DNA of 13,504 nucleotides from an uncultured Collinsella sp. (GTDB lineage Bacteria; Actinomycetota; Coriobacteriia; Coriobacteriales; Coriobacteriaceae): assembly GCA_900540985.1 (NCBI GenBank), contig UQIC01000047.1:1-13504 (forward strand), in the 5' to 3' direction. Numbering within the stretch: the first letter of the stretch is position 1; every line of letters begins with the position of its first letter. Position numbers and translations under genes: made by a program. The notes beneath the pieces are model-generated. The model searched no databases. It saw only the letters and a list, made by a program, of their open reading frames with translations, and was not told where the DNA came from. This document shows, piece after piece, positions 1 to 7,012 of this stretch.

Positions 1-386
1 AAACATGGTAATGGCGGCATTGGCAAAGGCCCCCCCCGCCCAGGCCAGCCGCAAAGCCAGCCGTCAAGGTCGAGGAGACGCCCGCCGAGTCCAAGGCGGA
101 GGCAACCGTCGAGGCCAAGCCCGCCGCCAAGACCACCACGCGAAAGCGCACGACGACGGCCAAGAAAACCTCGGCAAAAGCCACAACTCCCAAGGCAGAG
201 GCTAAGCCCGCTGCTACCAAAGAGGGGCCCAAGGCCGAGGTAAAAGCCAAGCCGGCGCCGAAGGCAGAGGCCAAGCCAGAACCCGCCAAGGAGACCCCGG
301 TCTCCCCCGCCGCCGCGACCGAGAAAAAAGCGCCGTCCAAGAAGACGTCCGTCCGCAAGGCAACGGCCACCCGCAAGCGCCGCTAG
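1..386 (+). CDS. C-terminal end of a Lys/Ala/Pro-rich basic protein (5' partial, frame apparently broken)
   Basis: The frame that ends at TAG 384-386 reads cleanly from about position 30 and encodes about 118 residues of low-complexity K/A/P/E/T sequence (repeats such as AKPA, PKAEAKP, EAKP), ending in the very basic TRKRR. Such tails resemble the histone-H1-like disordered extensions of some actinobacterial nucleic-acid-binding proteins; that comparison is inference. Upstream, the same frame meets a TAA at 9-11 and has no ATG, GTG or TTG before the tail, so it must be entered by a frame change. The obvious site is the run of eight C at 30-37. One C fewer joins the tail to the frame reading MVMAALAKA; one C more joins it to the frame reading KHGNGGIGKG. 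I cannot tell which is right because the window starts here. The folded part of the protein lies outside the window, so no function is assigned. A hairpin terminator follows 37 bases after the stop. Confidence 0.6.
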
Positions 387-422
387 CCCACAGACGATCC
401 AAAACCTCATCAAACCATAAGT

Positions 423-449
423 AAGGGGTGCTCCAACCAGGCGCCCCTT
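423..449 (+). terminator. Hairpin terminator after the Lys/Ala-rich gene
   Basis: AAGGGGTGC (423-431) pairs with GGCGCCCCTT-type sequence at 441-449 over 9 bp, including one T-G pair, with a 9-base loop. It is followed by CTCT rather than a long T run, so it is a moderate intrinsic terminator. Confidence 0.55.
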
Positions 450-500
450 CTCTGTGGATAGTTGGTAAAACGATTTTCTAGGACAACCGTTCGCCGATGG

Positions 501-536
501 TAAACGGATGTTGTTTATACAGCCTGTGTACAACAG
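501..536. promoter_or_regulatory. Two small dyads over the candidate promoter (possible operators)
   Basis: TAAAC (501-505) and GTTTA (513-517) form an inverted repeat overlapping the -35 box. CTGT-GTACA-ACAG (524-536) is a 13-base near-palindrome in the spacer between the two boxes. Maltodextrin genes are often controlled by LacI/MalR-type repressors, but neither dyad is a textbook site for that family. Short dyads also arise by chance in AT-rich DNA. Confidence 0.2.
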
Positions 537-543
537 ATATACT
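514..543 (+). promoter_or_regulatory. Candidate promoter of the amylase/glucanotransferase gene
   Basis: TTTATA (514-519) and TATACT (538-543) are separated by 18 bases, 4/6 and 5/6 matches to the sigma-70-type boxes. Transcription would start near 550, giving a leader of about 55 bases. The leader contains a small hairpin at 564-581 (CATGGCC / GGCCGTG with loop CGCA). This region is clearly more AT-rich than its surroundings. The assignment is from pattern only. Confidence 0.35.
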
Positions 544-604
544 TACATCCTGTGCGTAAAGCCCATGGCCCGCAGGCCGTGATTCTATTGAACTGGACCG
601 TATT

Positions 605-3600
605 ATGAGATTGATACACAACAGCCGTCTACCGCAGTTTCGCATTCCGTTTGGCGCTGTGACCACTGGAACTACCCTTTCACTCTCCGTGATTCTGGAG
701 GATGCCGATCCTGCGCAGGCAACGCTTACGCTGCGCACCTGGGTCGATGAGATCGGTGAGTCTCGGTATCCCATGACGCACGAAGGCGACGGCATATTTA
801 CCGTTGAGCTTGAGTGCACCGAGCCCTGTCTTATCTGGTACAGCTTTATCTGCAATATCGAAGGCCAGCCCGAGGTCCGCTTGGGCGCACCGCAAGGACG
901 TACCGGCGGCGAAGGCGTAACCTACGACTACGCCGAGGTGCCTTCATTCCAGGTCACCGTCTACAAACACCGTGAGAACCGTCCTACCTGGTACGAGCGC
1001 GGTATGGTCTACCAGATCTTCCCCGATCGCTATGCCCGCGACGAGCACTGGCGCGAGCGCACGCTGGCCGAGGTCGAAAAACCGCGTAAGGGCATTCAGC
1101 GCCGCATGGTCGAGGACTGGAATGAGCCGCCTGTGTACGAGCGCGCCGAGGACGGCTCCATCAAGACCTGGGACTTTTACGGCGGATCGCTCAAGGGTAT
1201 CCAAAATGACCTGCCTCGCATTGCCGAGCTAGGCTTTACGGCCATCTACCTCAACCCAATCTTTGAGGCCGCGAGCAACCATCGTTACGACACCGCCGAT
1301 TACACCAAGATCGATCCGATTCTGGGCACCGAGCAGGACTTTACCGAGCTGTGTGAGGCGGCCGAGAAGCTGGGCATTTCCATCATTCTGGACGGTGTGT
1401 TCAACCACACGGGCGACGATTCGATCTACTTCAACCGCTACGGCAACTACCCCGGCGTGGGCGCGTGGCAGAGCGAGGATTCGCCTTGGCGCGATGCGTT
1501 TTATTTTCACGAGGACGGCTCGTACGACTGTTGGTGGGGCGTGGGCAATATGCCCGCCATCAATGAGAGCTCCGAACTGGTGCGCGAGCGGCTCCTGGGC
1601 AAGGACGGCGTCATTCGTAAATGGCTGCGCGCCGGCGCTCACGGCTGGCGCCTGGATGTGGCCGACGAACTTTCCGATGACTTCCTGACCGAGATCAAAA
1701 AGGCCGTGCTCGCCGAGAAGCCCGACGCGCTGCTGCTCGGCGAGGTCTGGGAAGATGCCTCCAACAAGATCAGCTACGGCCATCTGCGTCGCTACCTGCA
1801 GGGCTCCGAGCTGGACTCTGCTATGGATTACCCCTTCCGCGACATGGTCATCGGCTTTTTGATGGGCTACAAAAACGCCTACCAAGCTGCCGAGGATATC
1901 GAGACCCTGCGCGAGAACTACCCGCGCGAGGCATTATCCTGCGCGCTCAATCTGCTGTCGAGCCACGACCGCCCGCGCATTATCTCGGTGCTCGGCGGTG
2001 GCCCCGACGAGTCGCAGCTGCCCGAGAGCGAGCGCAGCAAATGGCGCCTGGACGAGAACTCCATGGGCCTGGCCAAGAGCCGCTTTTGGCTGGCGACGCT
2101 CATGCAGATGACGTTCCCGGGCGTTCCCTCAATCTATTACGGTGACGAGTACGGCTTGGAGGGTCTCACCGATCCGGGCAATCGCTGCACCATGCCGACC
2201 AAGGAAAACCTGCACGACTTCGATACGTTCGCGATCGTCAAGAATGCCTCGGCCGTGCGCCGCGCGCTACCGTTTATGATCGATGGCGAGATCAAGGCCT
2301 TCGCGCTCAATGACGAAGTACTCGCTTATACGCGCACCGGTAAAGACGGCGAGTCCGCGACCGTCATCATCAACCGCAGCCTCCGCAATTCGCACCGAGT
2401 GACGATTCCGGCGCTCGACGAATGTGCGAGTGACGTGATCAGCGGTCATGAGTGCGAGATCCACAACGGCACGGTCACGCTCGATCTGTATCCGCTGGGC
2501 TCGTCGATCATCTATCACCATGCCGAGCAGCGCCTGCAGGAACCGCTCGATCACGGTGCGGGTGTTGTGTGCCATATCACATCGGTGCCGACCGACGACG
2601 GCAAGCCGGGTACGATCGGCGCACCCACGCGTCGCTTTATCGACCATCTGGCCGCCATGGGCATGCGCTACTGGCAGGTTCTCCCCGTCAACCCCACGGA
2701 CTTCTTCCGCTCCCCTTACGCCGGTCCTTCGGCCTTTGCAGGCAATATCGACCTGCTACCCGAAAGCCACGAGGAGCTGGCCGCCGACTTTAAGACCTGG
2801 ATGGCCCGCGGCGGCGAAGATGCCGATCCGTTGTACACCGCGTTTAAACATCGCAATGCCGATTGGCTCGAGAAATACTGCGTCTACATGGCCGTTAAGA
2901 AGTACTTTGAGGGCGAGTCGCGCCACAATTGGCCGGCAGATGTCGCTCGCTACAACGAGCATCTGATCGACGACAAGCGCTTCCACAACGAGGCCGAGCT
3001 TCAGGCGTACATGCAGTACCGCTTTGACCTCGCTTGGTGTGAGCTCATGAACTATGCGCACAAGAAGGGCATCGAGGTCATCGGCGATATTCCTATGTAC
3101 GTGTCCGACGATTCGGCAGACGCGTGGAGCGAACCCGAGAACTTCTGGCTGTCCGATACCGGCAAGGCGATTGAGATTTCTGGCGCGCCGCCCGACAACT
3201 TTGCGCCCGAGGGCCAGATGTGGGGCAACCCGACGTTCCGCTGGGACCACATGAAGCAGAACGGCTATAGTTGGTGGATGGATCGCCTGCGCCGCGCGTT
3301 CTCGCTCTACGACCGCGTGCGTCTGGATCACTTCCTGGGATTCCACAGCTATTACAGCATTCCCGCGGGCAAGGCATGCGCCGACGGCCGCTGGCTGGCG
3401 GGCCCGGGCAAGGACCTGTTCCAGACCGCCTATGACGAACTGGGTCCGCTCAACTTTATCGCTGAGGACTTGGGCTATCTGACGCCCGGTGTTCGCGCCA
3501 TGGCATCGACCTGCGGTTTCCCCGGCATGGACGTGCTGGAGTTTAGCGACTACGACGTTCGTTGCGGTGTGCATCCCACGCCCGGCAAGATTCTGTACAC

Positions 3601-3901
3601 CTCGACGCACGATACGTCGACGCTGGCCGGTTGGTGCACCCGTACCTTTGCGGGCGGCGATGAACCGAGCGGTGTTGAGGTGGCGGCCAAGCTGATGAGC
3701 GACGCGCTGGCAAGCGACGCTCCCCTGGTGATGATGCCGCTGCAGGATATCCTGGGGCTTGGCGACGACGCGCGCATGAACGTTCCGGGCGTGGCCACGG
3801 GCAACTGGACCTGGCAGGCTGACGAGGCAGACATTGCAGCCGCCGAGAACAAAACCGCACAGCTCCTGCGCAACAACCATAGATTCTGGGGCGAAGCGTG
3901 A
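605..3901 (+). CDS. malQ: Fused GH13 amylase/neopullulanase-type and GH77 4-alpha-glucanotransferase
   Basis: One 1098-residue protein carries two complete glucan-active enzymes. Residues 1-125 are a beta-rich N-terminal domain. Residues 126-545 are the GH13 barrel: region I DGVFNH (263-268), region II GWRLDVAD with nucleophile D351, region III GEVW with acid E380, region IV SSHD with D455. MPAIN (316-320) resembles the MPKLN motif of the neopullulanase/cyclomaltodextrinase subfamily. A C-terminal beta domain follows to about 640. Residues 645-1098 are GH77/MalQ: SPYAGPSAFAGN (703-714), nucleophile D908 in RLDHF, acid E954 in AEDLG, and D1003 in THD. The expected role is cytoplasmic maltodextrin/glycogen use: GH13 hydrolyses or debranches, GH77 transfers 4-alpha-glucan segments. 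No signal peptide is visible. ATG 605 is the only start after an in-frame stop at 557-559, and its Shine-Dalgarno sequence is poor. The symbol describes only the C-terminal half. The exact GH13 specificity (GlgX-like or neopullulanase) is not settled. Confidence 0.93.
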   Translation: MRLIHNSRLPQFRIPFGAVTTGTTLSLSVILEDADPAQATLTLRTWVDEIGESRYPMTHEGDGIFTVELECTEPCLIWYSFICNIEGQPEVRLGAPQGRTGGEGVTYDYAEVPSFQVTVYKHRENRPTWYERGMVYQIFPDRYARDEHWRERTLAEVEKPRKGIQRRMVEDWNEPPVYERAEDGSIKTWDFYGGSLKGIQNDLPRIAELGFTAIYLNPIFEAASNHRYDTADYTKIDPILGTEQDFTELCEAAEKLGISIILDGVFNHTGDDSIYFNRYGNYPGVGAWQSEDSPWRDAFYFHEDGSYDCWWGVGNMPAINESSELVRERLLGKDGVIRKWLRAGAHGWRLDVADELSDDFLTEIKKAVLAEKPDALLLGEVWEDASNKISYGHLRRYLQGSELDSAMDYPFRDMVIGFLMGYKNAYQAAEDIETLRENYPREALSCALNLLSSHDRPRIISVLGGGPDESQLPESERSKWRLDENSMGLAKSRFWLATLMQMTFPGVPSIYYGDEYGLEGLTDPGNRCTMPTKENLHDFDTFAIVKNASAVRRALPFMIDGEIKAFALNDEVLAYTRTGKDGESATVIINRSLRNSHRVTIPALDECASDVISGHECEIHNGTVTLDLYPLGSSIIYHHAEQRLQEPLDHGAGVVCHITSVPTDDGKPGTIGAPTRRFIDHLAAMGMRYWQVLPVNPTDFFRSPYAGPSAFAGNIDLLPESHEELAADFKTWMARGGEDADPLYTAFKHRNADWLEKYCVYMAVKKYFEGESRHNWPADVARYNEHLIDDKRFHNEAELQAYMQYRFDLAWCELMNYAHKKGIEVIGDIPMYVSDDSADAWSEPENFWLSDTGKAIEISGAPPDNFAPEGQMWGNPTFRWDHMKQNGYSWWMDRLRRAFSLYDRVRLDHFLGFHSYYSIPAGKACADGRWLAGPGKDLFQTAYDELGPLNFIAEDLGYLTPGVRAMASTCGFPGMDVLEFSDYDVRCGVHPTPGKILYTSTHDTSTLAGWCTRTFAGGDEPSGVEVAAKLMSDALASDAPLVMMPLQDILGLGDDARMNVPGVATGNWTWQADEADIAAAENKTAQLLRNNHRFWGEA

Positions 3902-3928
3902 TAAAACCCCCGATATAGGGTACAGTTA

Positions 3929-3938
3929 CAAACGTTTG
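3929..3938. promoter_or_regulatory. CAAACGTTTG palindrome, LacI-family-operator-like
   Basis: A perfect 10-bp palindrome with a central CG lies between the glucanotransferase gene and the zinc-ribbon gene. LacI-family regulators, including maltose/sugar repressors, favour such CG-centred sites. A weak -10-like TACAGT (3921-3926) sits just upstream, but no convincing -35 was found. It could equally be chance. Confidence 0.25.
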
Positions 3939-3945
3939 AATTTTT

Positions 3946-3967
3946 GCGGGCAGAGTAATCTGCCCGC
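3946..3967. terminator. 9-bp perfect hairpin between the glucanotransferase and zinc-ribbon genes
   Basis: GCGGGCAGA (3946-3954), loop GTAA, TCTGCCCGC (3959-3967). It is preceded by TTTTT and followed only by TTTG. It could be a weak terminator of the upstream gene, or a leader structure 22 bases before the ATG of the next gene. The short T run keeps the call tentative. Confidence 0.45.
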
Positions 3968-3989
3968 TTTGTGCTGAAAAGGAAGTATT

Positions 3990-4226
3990 ATGGCACGCTA
4001 CGATTACAAGTGCTCGAGCTGCGGCAACGTGTTTGAGGTTGAGCATCCCATGTCCGAGACTCCCGAGGTCGTGTGCCCGAGCTGCGGCGCTCCGGCGACC
4101 AAGACGTTCTCGGCCAGCGGCATTAAATTTGAGGGCAGCGGTTTCTACAACACCGACCAGCGAAGCGGCGGCTCCAGCACCAGCGCCACCAGCGGCTGCT
4201 GCGCCAACTGCCCGCACAGCCACTAG
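3990..4226 (+). CDS. FmdB-family small zinc-ribbon protein
   Basis: The protein has 78 residues. It opens with MARYDYKCSSCG and has a second knuckle CPSCG, so C8, C11, C29 and C32 form a zinc ribbon. The segment GIKFEGSGFYNTD (44-56) is the hallmark that follows the ribbon in the FmdB/CxxC_CxxC_SSSS family. Members are annotated as putative regulatory proteins after the Methylophilus FmdB, but no general biochemical role is established. The start is supported by AAAAGGAAG four bases before the ATG. After a Gly/Ser linker the C-terminus carries a second Cys/His cluster (C70, C71, C74, H76, H78), which could bind another metal. It is transcribed alone or by read-through from the gene upstream and ends at a very strong terminator. 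Confidence 0.88.
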   Translation: MARYDYKCSSCGNVFEVEHPMSETPEVVCPSCGAPATKTFSASGIKFEGSGFYNTDQRSGGSSTSATSGCCANCPHSH

Positions 4227-4231
4227 AAACC

Positions 4232-4269
4232 AAACAGCCCCGCGATCAACGCCGATCGCGGGGCTGTTT
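4232..4269. terminator. Strong bidirectional terminator between converging genes
   Basis: A perfect 16-bp stem, 4232-4247 with 4254-4269, has a 6-base loop (AACGCC). The core is GCCCCGCGATC / GATCGCGGGGC, flanked by AAACA and TGTTT, so T-rich sequence follows the stem on both strands. It ends the zinc-ribbon transcript on the plus strand and can also stop the rsmB transcript arriving from the other side. Confidence 0.88.
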
Positions 4270-4294
4270 CTTCAGCTACCCAGGTTTCCTTATG

Positions 4295-4361
4295 AGTTGC
4301 GGTGAAATAAGGACTGTTTGGTGGGTAGAAGCGGCTTATTAATCCCTATTTCACCGCAACT
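4295..4361. repeat. Imperfect inverted repeat behind rsmB (REP/MITE-like)
   Basis: AGTTGCGGTGAAATA (4295-4309) is repeated in reverse complement as TATTTCACCGCAACT (4347-4361), a perfect 15-bp stem. It extends inward by a few pairs (GGA / TCC) after one mismatch, around a central spacer of about 30 bases. No T run follows on either strand, so it is not a standard terminator. It begins 6 bases beyond the rsmB stop codon. Confidence 0.7.
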
Positions 4362-4367
4362 TAGTCG

Positions 4368-5768
4368 TTACTTGTGGACCAGGCGGGCGCAGAAGTGGCC
4401 GTCGTAGGAGTCGGCGTTTACCGGCACGCTTTGGAAGAGGCCTCGATCGTTCTGGCGTACGGATACGAGCTTCTTGGCCTGATCGAACTCGGGAAGTTGC
4501 AGAATCTGTGCCTCGAAAAGCGGTGCCACGCTAAAGCCGGCACCCTCGGGAGAAGCAAGGAACGCGTCCACCACCTGCGTGTTCTCCTCGTCGAAGACGG
4601 AGCACGTCGCATAGATGAGCTCGCCGCCGGCAGCCACGCGCGCGGCGGCTTCCTTGAGCATCGACAGCTGCAGTTTGGGCAGCTCAACCGTCACATCCTT
4701 TTCGGTCAGACGCCACGGAATCTCGGGATGACGACGCATGGTTCCGGTGCCCGAGCACGGCGCATCGATAAAGACCGTGTCGAATTTAACCGGCTCGCCA
4801 AGCATGGCATCGAACGACGTGAGGACTGCATCGAGCTCGCAGGCATCGCCCGAGACCGTGCGAACACCCGCAATACCCGCCTTATGCAGTCGCGCGAGAT
4901 TCTGGTCACACTTGCGGTCGTGCAAATCAAGCGCCGTATGCTGACGCTCATAGCCCGCACGCTTGGCCTGGCACATCATCACATAGGTCTTGGTGCCACG
5001 ACCGGCACCAATCTCAAGGCAGCTTCCAGGGCGCGTGGCAGCTGTGGCGATGAGCTGGGCGTTAAGGTCCGAGGCCACCGCGGCAGCACGCTCAAATACG
5101 CCCGACGCAACCGTAACCTGGGCATCAACCGGGGCATGGCAGCCCGGAAAGACAGGCGCGACGAGCTGCGAGATATACGGATCGGGCTTGGTCGCAAAGG
5201 CGTTCTCATGAAGGGCCAGCGGCGCGGGGGCCAGATTGCCTGCAAAGTTAAGCGCACCCTCAGGCGTGTCGAACGATGCCATAATGCGAGCGCACAGCCA
5301 ACGCGGCAGACCCATCAGGCGCGACAGACGAACCAAGCGTCGCTCAGACTCATCCACATCGGATGCCGTAGCAAAGTCCTCAACATTGTCCGCAACCTTA
5401 TGCAGTACAGCATTGGCCAAGCCAGCGGCGGACTTAGCGCCGCAGCGAACCAGCTCAACACCCTGACTTACGGCGACGCGGCCAGGCGTATGTAGATAAA
5501 GCATCTCGAAGGCCGAGATACGAAGCGCCATGCGAACACGCGGCGCAACCTTTTTGGGCTTGTCGAGAAACTGATCGAGGAGCTCGTCCAAAATACCCTG
5601 CGTGGCGGCAACACCCAGCGCCAAGCGGGCGGCAAATGCGGAATCACGCTGGTCAATAGCCTTGGCCGATGCGCGAGAGGACAGCACGTCACGCGCATAC
5701 ATACCGCGGCGATCGGCCTCCATTAGCACATCGAGCGCAAGCTTGCGCGCGGGAGACAGCTTGCTCAT
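4368..5768 (-). CDS. rsmB: 16S rRNA (cytosine-967-C5) methyltransferase RsmB
   Basis: RsmB transfers a methyl group from SAM to C967 of 16S rRNA. The 466-residue protein has a NusB-like RNA-binding domain at about 1-135 and a Rossmann methyltransferase domain after about 215. Visible motifs are IDAPCSGTGTMRRHPEIPWR with C338 (motif IV) and IYATCSVFDEEN with C389 (motif VI, the expected catalytic Cys). SAM motif I reads LEIGAGRGTKT (251-261) instead of the usual AAPGGKT. I chose the ATG at 5768, not the upstream one at 5816: it overlaps the fmt stop as ATGA, has GGGGTG seven bases upstream, and starts the conserved text MSKLSPARKLALDVL. The 4-base overlap indicates translational coupling with fmt. 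It is the last gene of its transcript. Confidence 0.93.
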   Translation of the reverse strand: MSKLSPARKLALDVLMEADRRGMYARDVLSSRASAKAIDQRDSAFAARLALGVAATQGILDELLDQFLDKPKKVAPRVRMALRISAFEMLYLHTPGRVAVSQGVELVRCGAKSAAGLANAVLHKVADNVEDFATASDVDESERRLVRLSRLMGLPRWLCARIMASFDTPEGALNFAGNLAPAPLALHENAFATKPDPYISQLVAPVFPGCHAPVDAQVTVASGVFERAAAVASDLNAQLIATAATRPGSCLEIGAGRGTKTYVMMCQAKRAGYERQHTALDLHDRKCDQNLARLHKAGIAGVRTVSGDACELDAVLTSFDAMLGEPVKFDTVFIDAPCSGTGTMRRHPEIPWRLTEKDVTVELPKLQLSMLKEAAARVAAGGELIYATCSVFDEENTQVVDAFLASPEGAGFSVAPLFEAQILQLPEFDQAKKLVSVRQNDRGLFQSVPVNADSYDGHFCARLVHK

Positions 5769-6685
5769 GACAAAACACCCCAGATAAGATCGGCGCCCTG
5801 CAGGCCAGCAGCCCAAGCAGAAGCGGCCATAGCACGCTTGCCATCGGGCTTAACCTCGAGCAGTTCAACCGCACCATCGGAAAGACCAAGGTAAACACGC
5901 TTGTTCTTAACGTCAACGGCGCCCTCGCCAAGCGACACTTCGGCCGGCGCAACATCGAGCACGCGCACGGTCTTGCCGGCAATCACGCAACGAGCGGGAG
6001 CGGTATCGGATGAGGCCAGTACATGACGCACGCAATCAAGCGCCGCCATCTGCGGATCCAGGCGCATCTCCTGTTTGGAAATCTTGGCAGCATGGGTCAC
6101 AAGCGACTCATCCTGCTCAGTCCAAACAGCCGAGCAATCGGCAAGCGACGGAAGCGTATCAGCAAGCAGTTTGCCGCCAAGCTCGCCAAGCTCCATCGTG
6201 AGCGCCTCGGCATGCTTACCGGCAACAGGCGTGGAAGCCTGAGCACAATAAGCACCAGTATCCACACCATGCCCAATGCGCATGATAGAAACGCCAGCAA
6301 TCTCGTCACCAGCGAGAATCGCACGCTGAATAGGAGCGGCGCCACGCCAACGAGGCAGCAGCGAAGCATGAACATTCACAATACCAAGCGGCGCCATTTG
6401 CAGCACCTCATCGGGCAAAATGCAGCCATAGGCAGCCACACAGAAAATATCGGCATCTGCAGCCTGGAGCGCCTCAACTACCTCCGGCGTCATACGATTG
6501 GCCTCAACGACCGGCAACCCCAGCTCAAGCGCCTTAGCCTTAACAGGAGACGGCTCCAACTTTTTACCACGCCCACGAACAGCATCAGGACGAGTAACAA
6601 CAAGCGCAATCTCGTTACCAGCCTCAACAAGCGAAACCAGCGAAGGCACAGCAAAATCAGGCGTACCCATAAACACAATACGCAT
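5765..6685 (-). CDS. fmt: Methionyl-tRNA formyltransferase
   Basis: Fmt formylates Met on initiator tRNA using 10-formyl-tetrahydrofolate. The 306-residue length fits the family. The protein opens MRIVFMGTPDFAVPSL and has the folate-site segment NVHASLLPRWRGAAPIQ with N104 and H106, followed by D142 in HGVDTGAY; these match the catalytic Asn/His/Asp of the family. The C-terminal OB-like domain (about 205-306) includes VKPDGKRAM near its end. GGGGAG lies nine bases before the ATG. Its stop overlaps the rsmB start by four bases. A terminator after def lies 115 bases upstream, so fmt probably has its own promoter; the best -10 candidate is TATATT on the minus strand (6782-6787), but its -35 is poor. 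Confidence 0.95.
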   Translation of the reverse strand: MRIVFMGTPDFAVPSLVSLVEAGNEIALVVTRPDAVRGRGKKLEPSPVKAKALELGLPVVEANRMTPEVVEALQAADADIFCVAAYGCILPDEVLQMAPLGIVNVHASLLPRWRGAAPIQRAILAGDEIAGVSIMRIGHGVDTGAYCAQASTPVAGKHAEALTMELGELGGKLLADTLPSLADCSAVWTEQDESLVTHAAKISKQEMRLDPQMAALDCVRHVLASSDTAPARCVIAGKTVRVLDVAPAEVSLGEGAVDVKNKRVYLGLSDGAVELLEVKPDGKRAMAASAWAAGLQGADLIWGVLS

Positions 6686-6799
6686 AAAGAACGTCTCCCC
6701 TCAACCAAAGCCGAGACGGCTACAAATAACAGCGGAAAGCCAAGTACCCAGCCCATCCGCAATAACAATTCAACAAGAACAAATATACCCAAAACCAAA

Positions 6800-6828
6800 G
6801 AAAGAGCCGCAATAAAAGCAGCTCTTTC
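6800..6828 (-). terminator. Intrinsic terminator downstream of def
   Basis: On the minus strand GAAAGAGCTGC, loop TTTTATT, GCGGCTCTTTC forms an 11-bp stem with one T-G pair, followed by TTTGGTTTTGG. It ends the priA-def transcript and separates it from fmt-rsmB. Confidence 0.75.
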
Positions 6829-6902
6829 AGCAAAGCAATTATCAGCGAAGACGCCCCTCCCTGGCCCAACGGCACCCGGGCGAACCGAGCCAGAACAACG
6901 CA

Positions 6903-7004
6903 GTCCCCGGTGCTGAGCGCCCACATATCGTCCCGCGCGCAGTTTCGCAGCAAAGCGAGAATGTTTGAGCACGGGATGATATGTGGGCGCTCAGCACCGG
7001 GGAC
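6903..7004. repeat. 102-bp near-perfect palindrome behind def
   Basis: The 27-base arms at 6903-6929 and 6978-7004 are perfect reverse complements, beginning GTCCCCGGTGCTGAGC and ending GCTCAGCACCGGGGAC. After one G-T position the pairing continues for five more bases (TCCCG 6931-6935 with CGGGA 6972-6976). The centre holds a small hairpin, TCGC-AGCAAA-GCGA. A second GGGGAC (7007-7012) follows the right arm and abuts the def stop codon. The length and near-identity of the arms exceed what a terminator needs, and no T run follows on either strand. Confidence 0.88.
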
Positions 7005-7012
7005 GAGGGGAC

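Larger units (their letters stand above)
6686..7012. other. fmt-def intergenic region (327 bp)
   Basis: No gene is supported here. From right to left (the direction of transcription) it holds a GGGGAC word touching the def stop codon, a 102-bp palindrome, a GC-rich stretch, a minus-strand terminator, and a T-rich 100-bp stretch leading to fmt that presumably contains its promoter. Open frames crossing it look hydrophobic only because the minus strand is T-rich; they run into fmt out of frame. Confidence 0.7.

Noticed and set aside
2756..3880. Long open frame (374 codons) on the minus strand inside the GH77 half
   Set aside because: It is antisense to a clearly conserved enzyme and shows no recognisable domain; GC-rich third positions routinely open such frames.
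4374..5495. 373-codon plus-strand open frame opposite rsmB
   Set aside because: rsmB has all expected motifs on the other strand and this frame has none.
5769..5816. 16-residue N-terminal extension of RsmB from the ATG at 5816
   Set aside because: The extension lies inside fmt, is not conserved-looking, and the ATG at 5768 has a ribosome site and the stop-start overlap.
6490..6972. Hydrophobic 160-codon minus-strand frame upstream of fmt, suggestive of a small membrane protein
   Set aside because: It starts inside the 102-bp palindrome, crosses the def terminator and runs into fmt out of frame; the hydrophobic look comes from the T-rich strand, and a second frame there looks the same.
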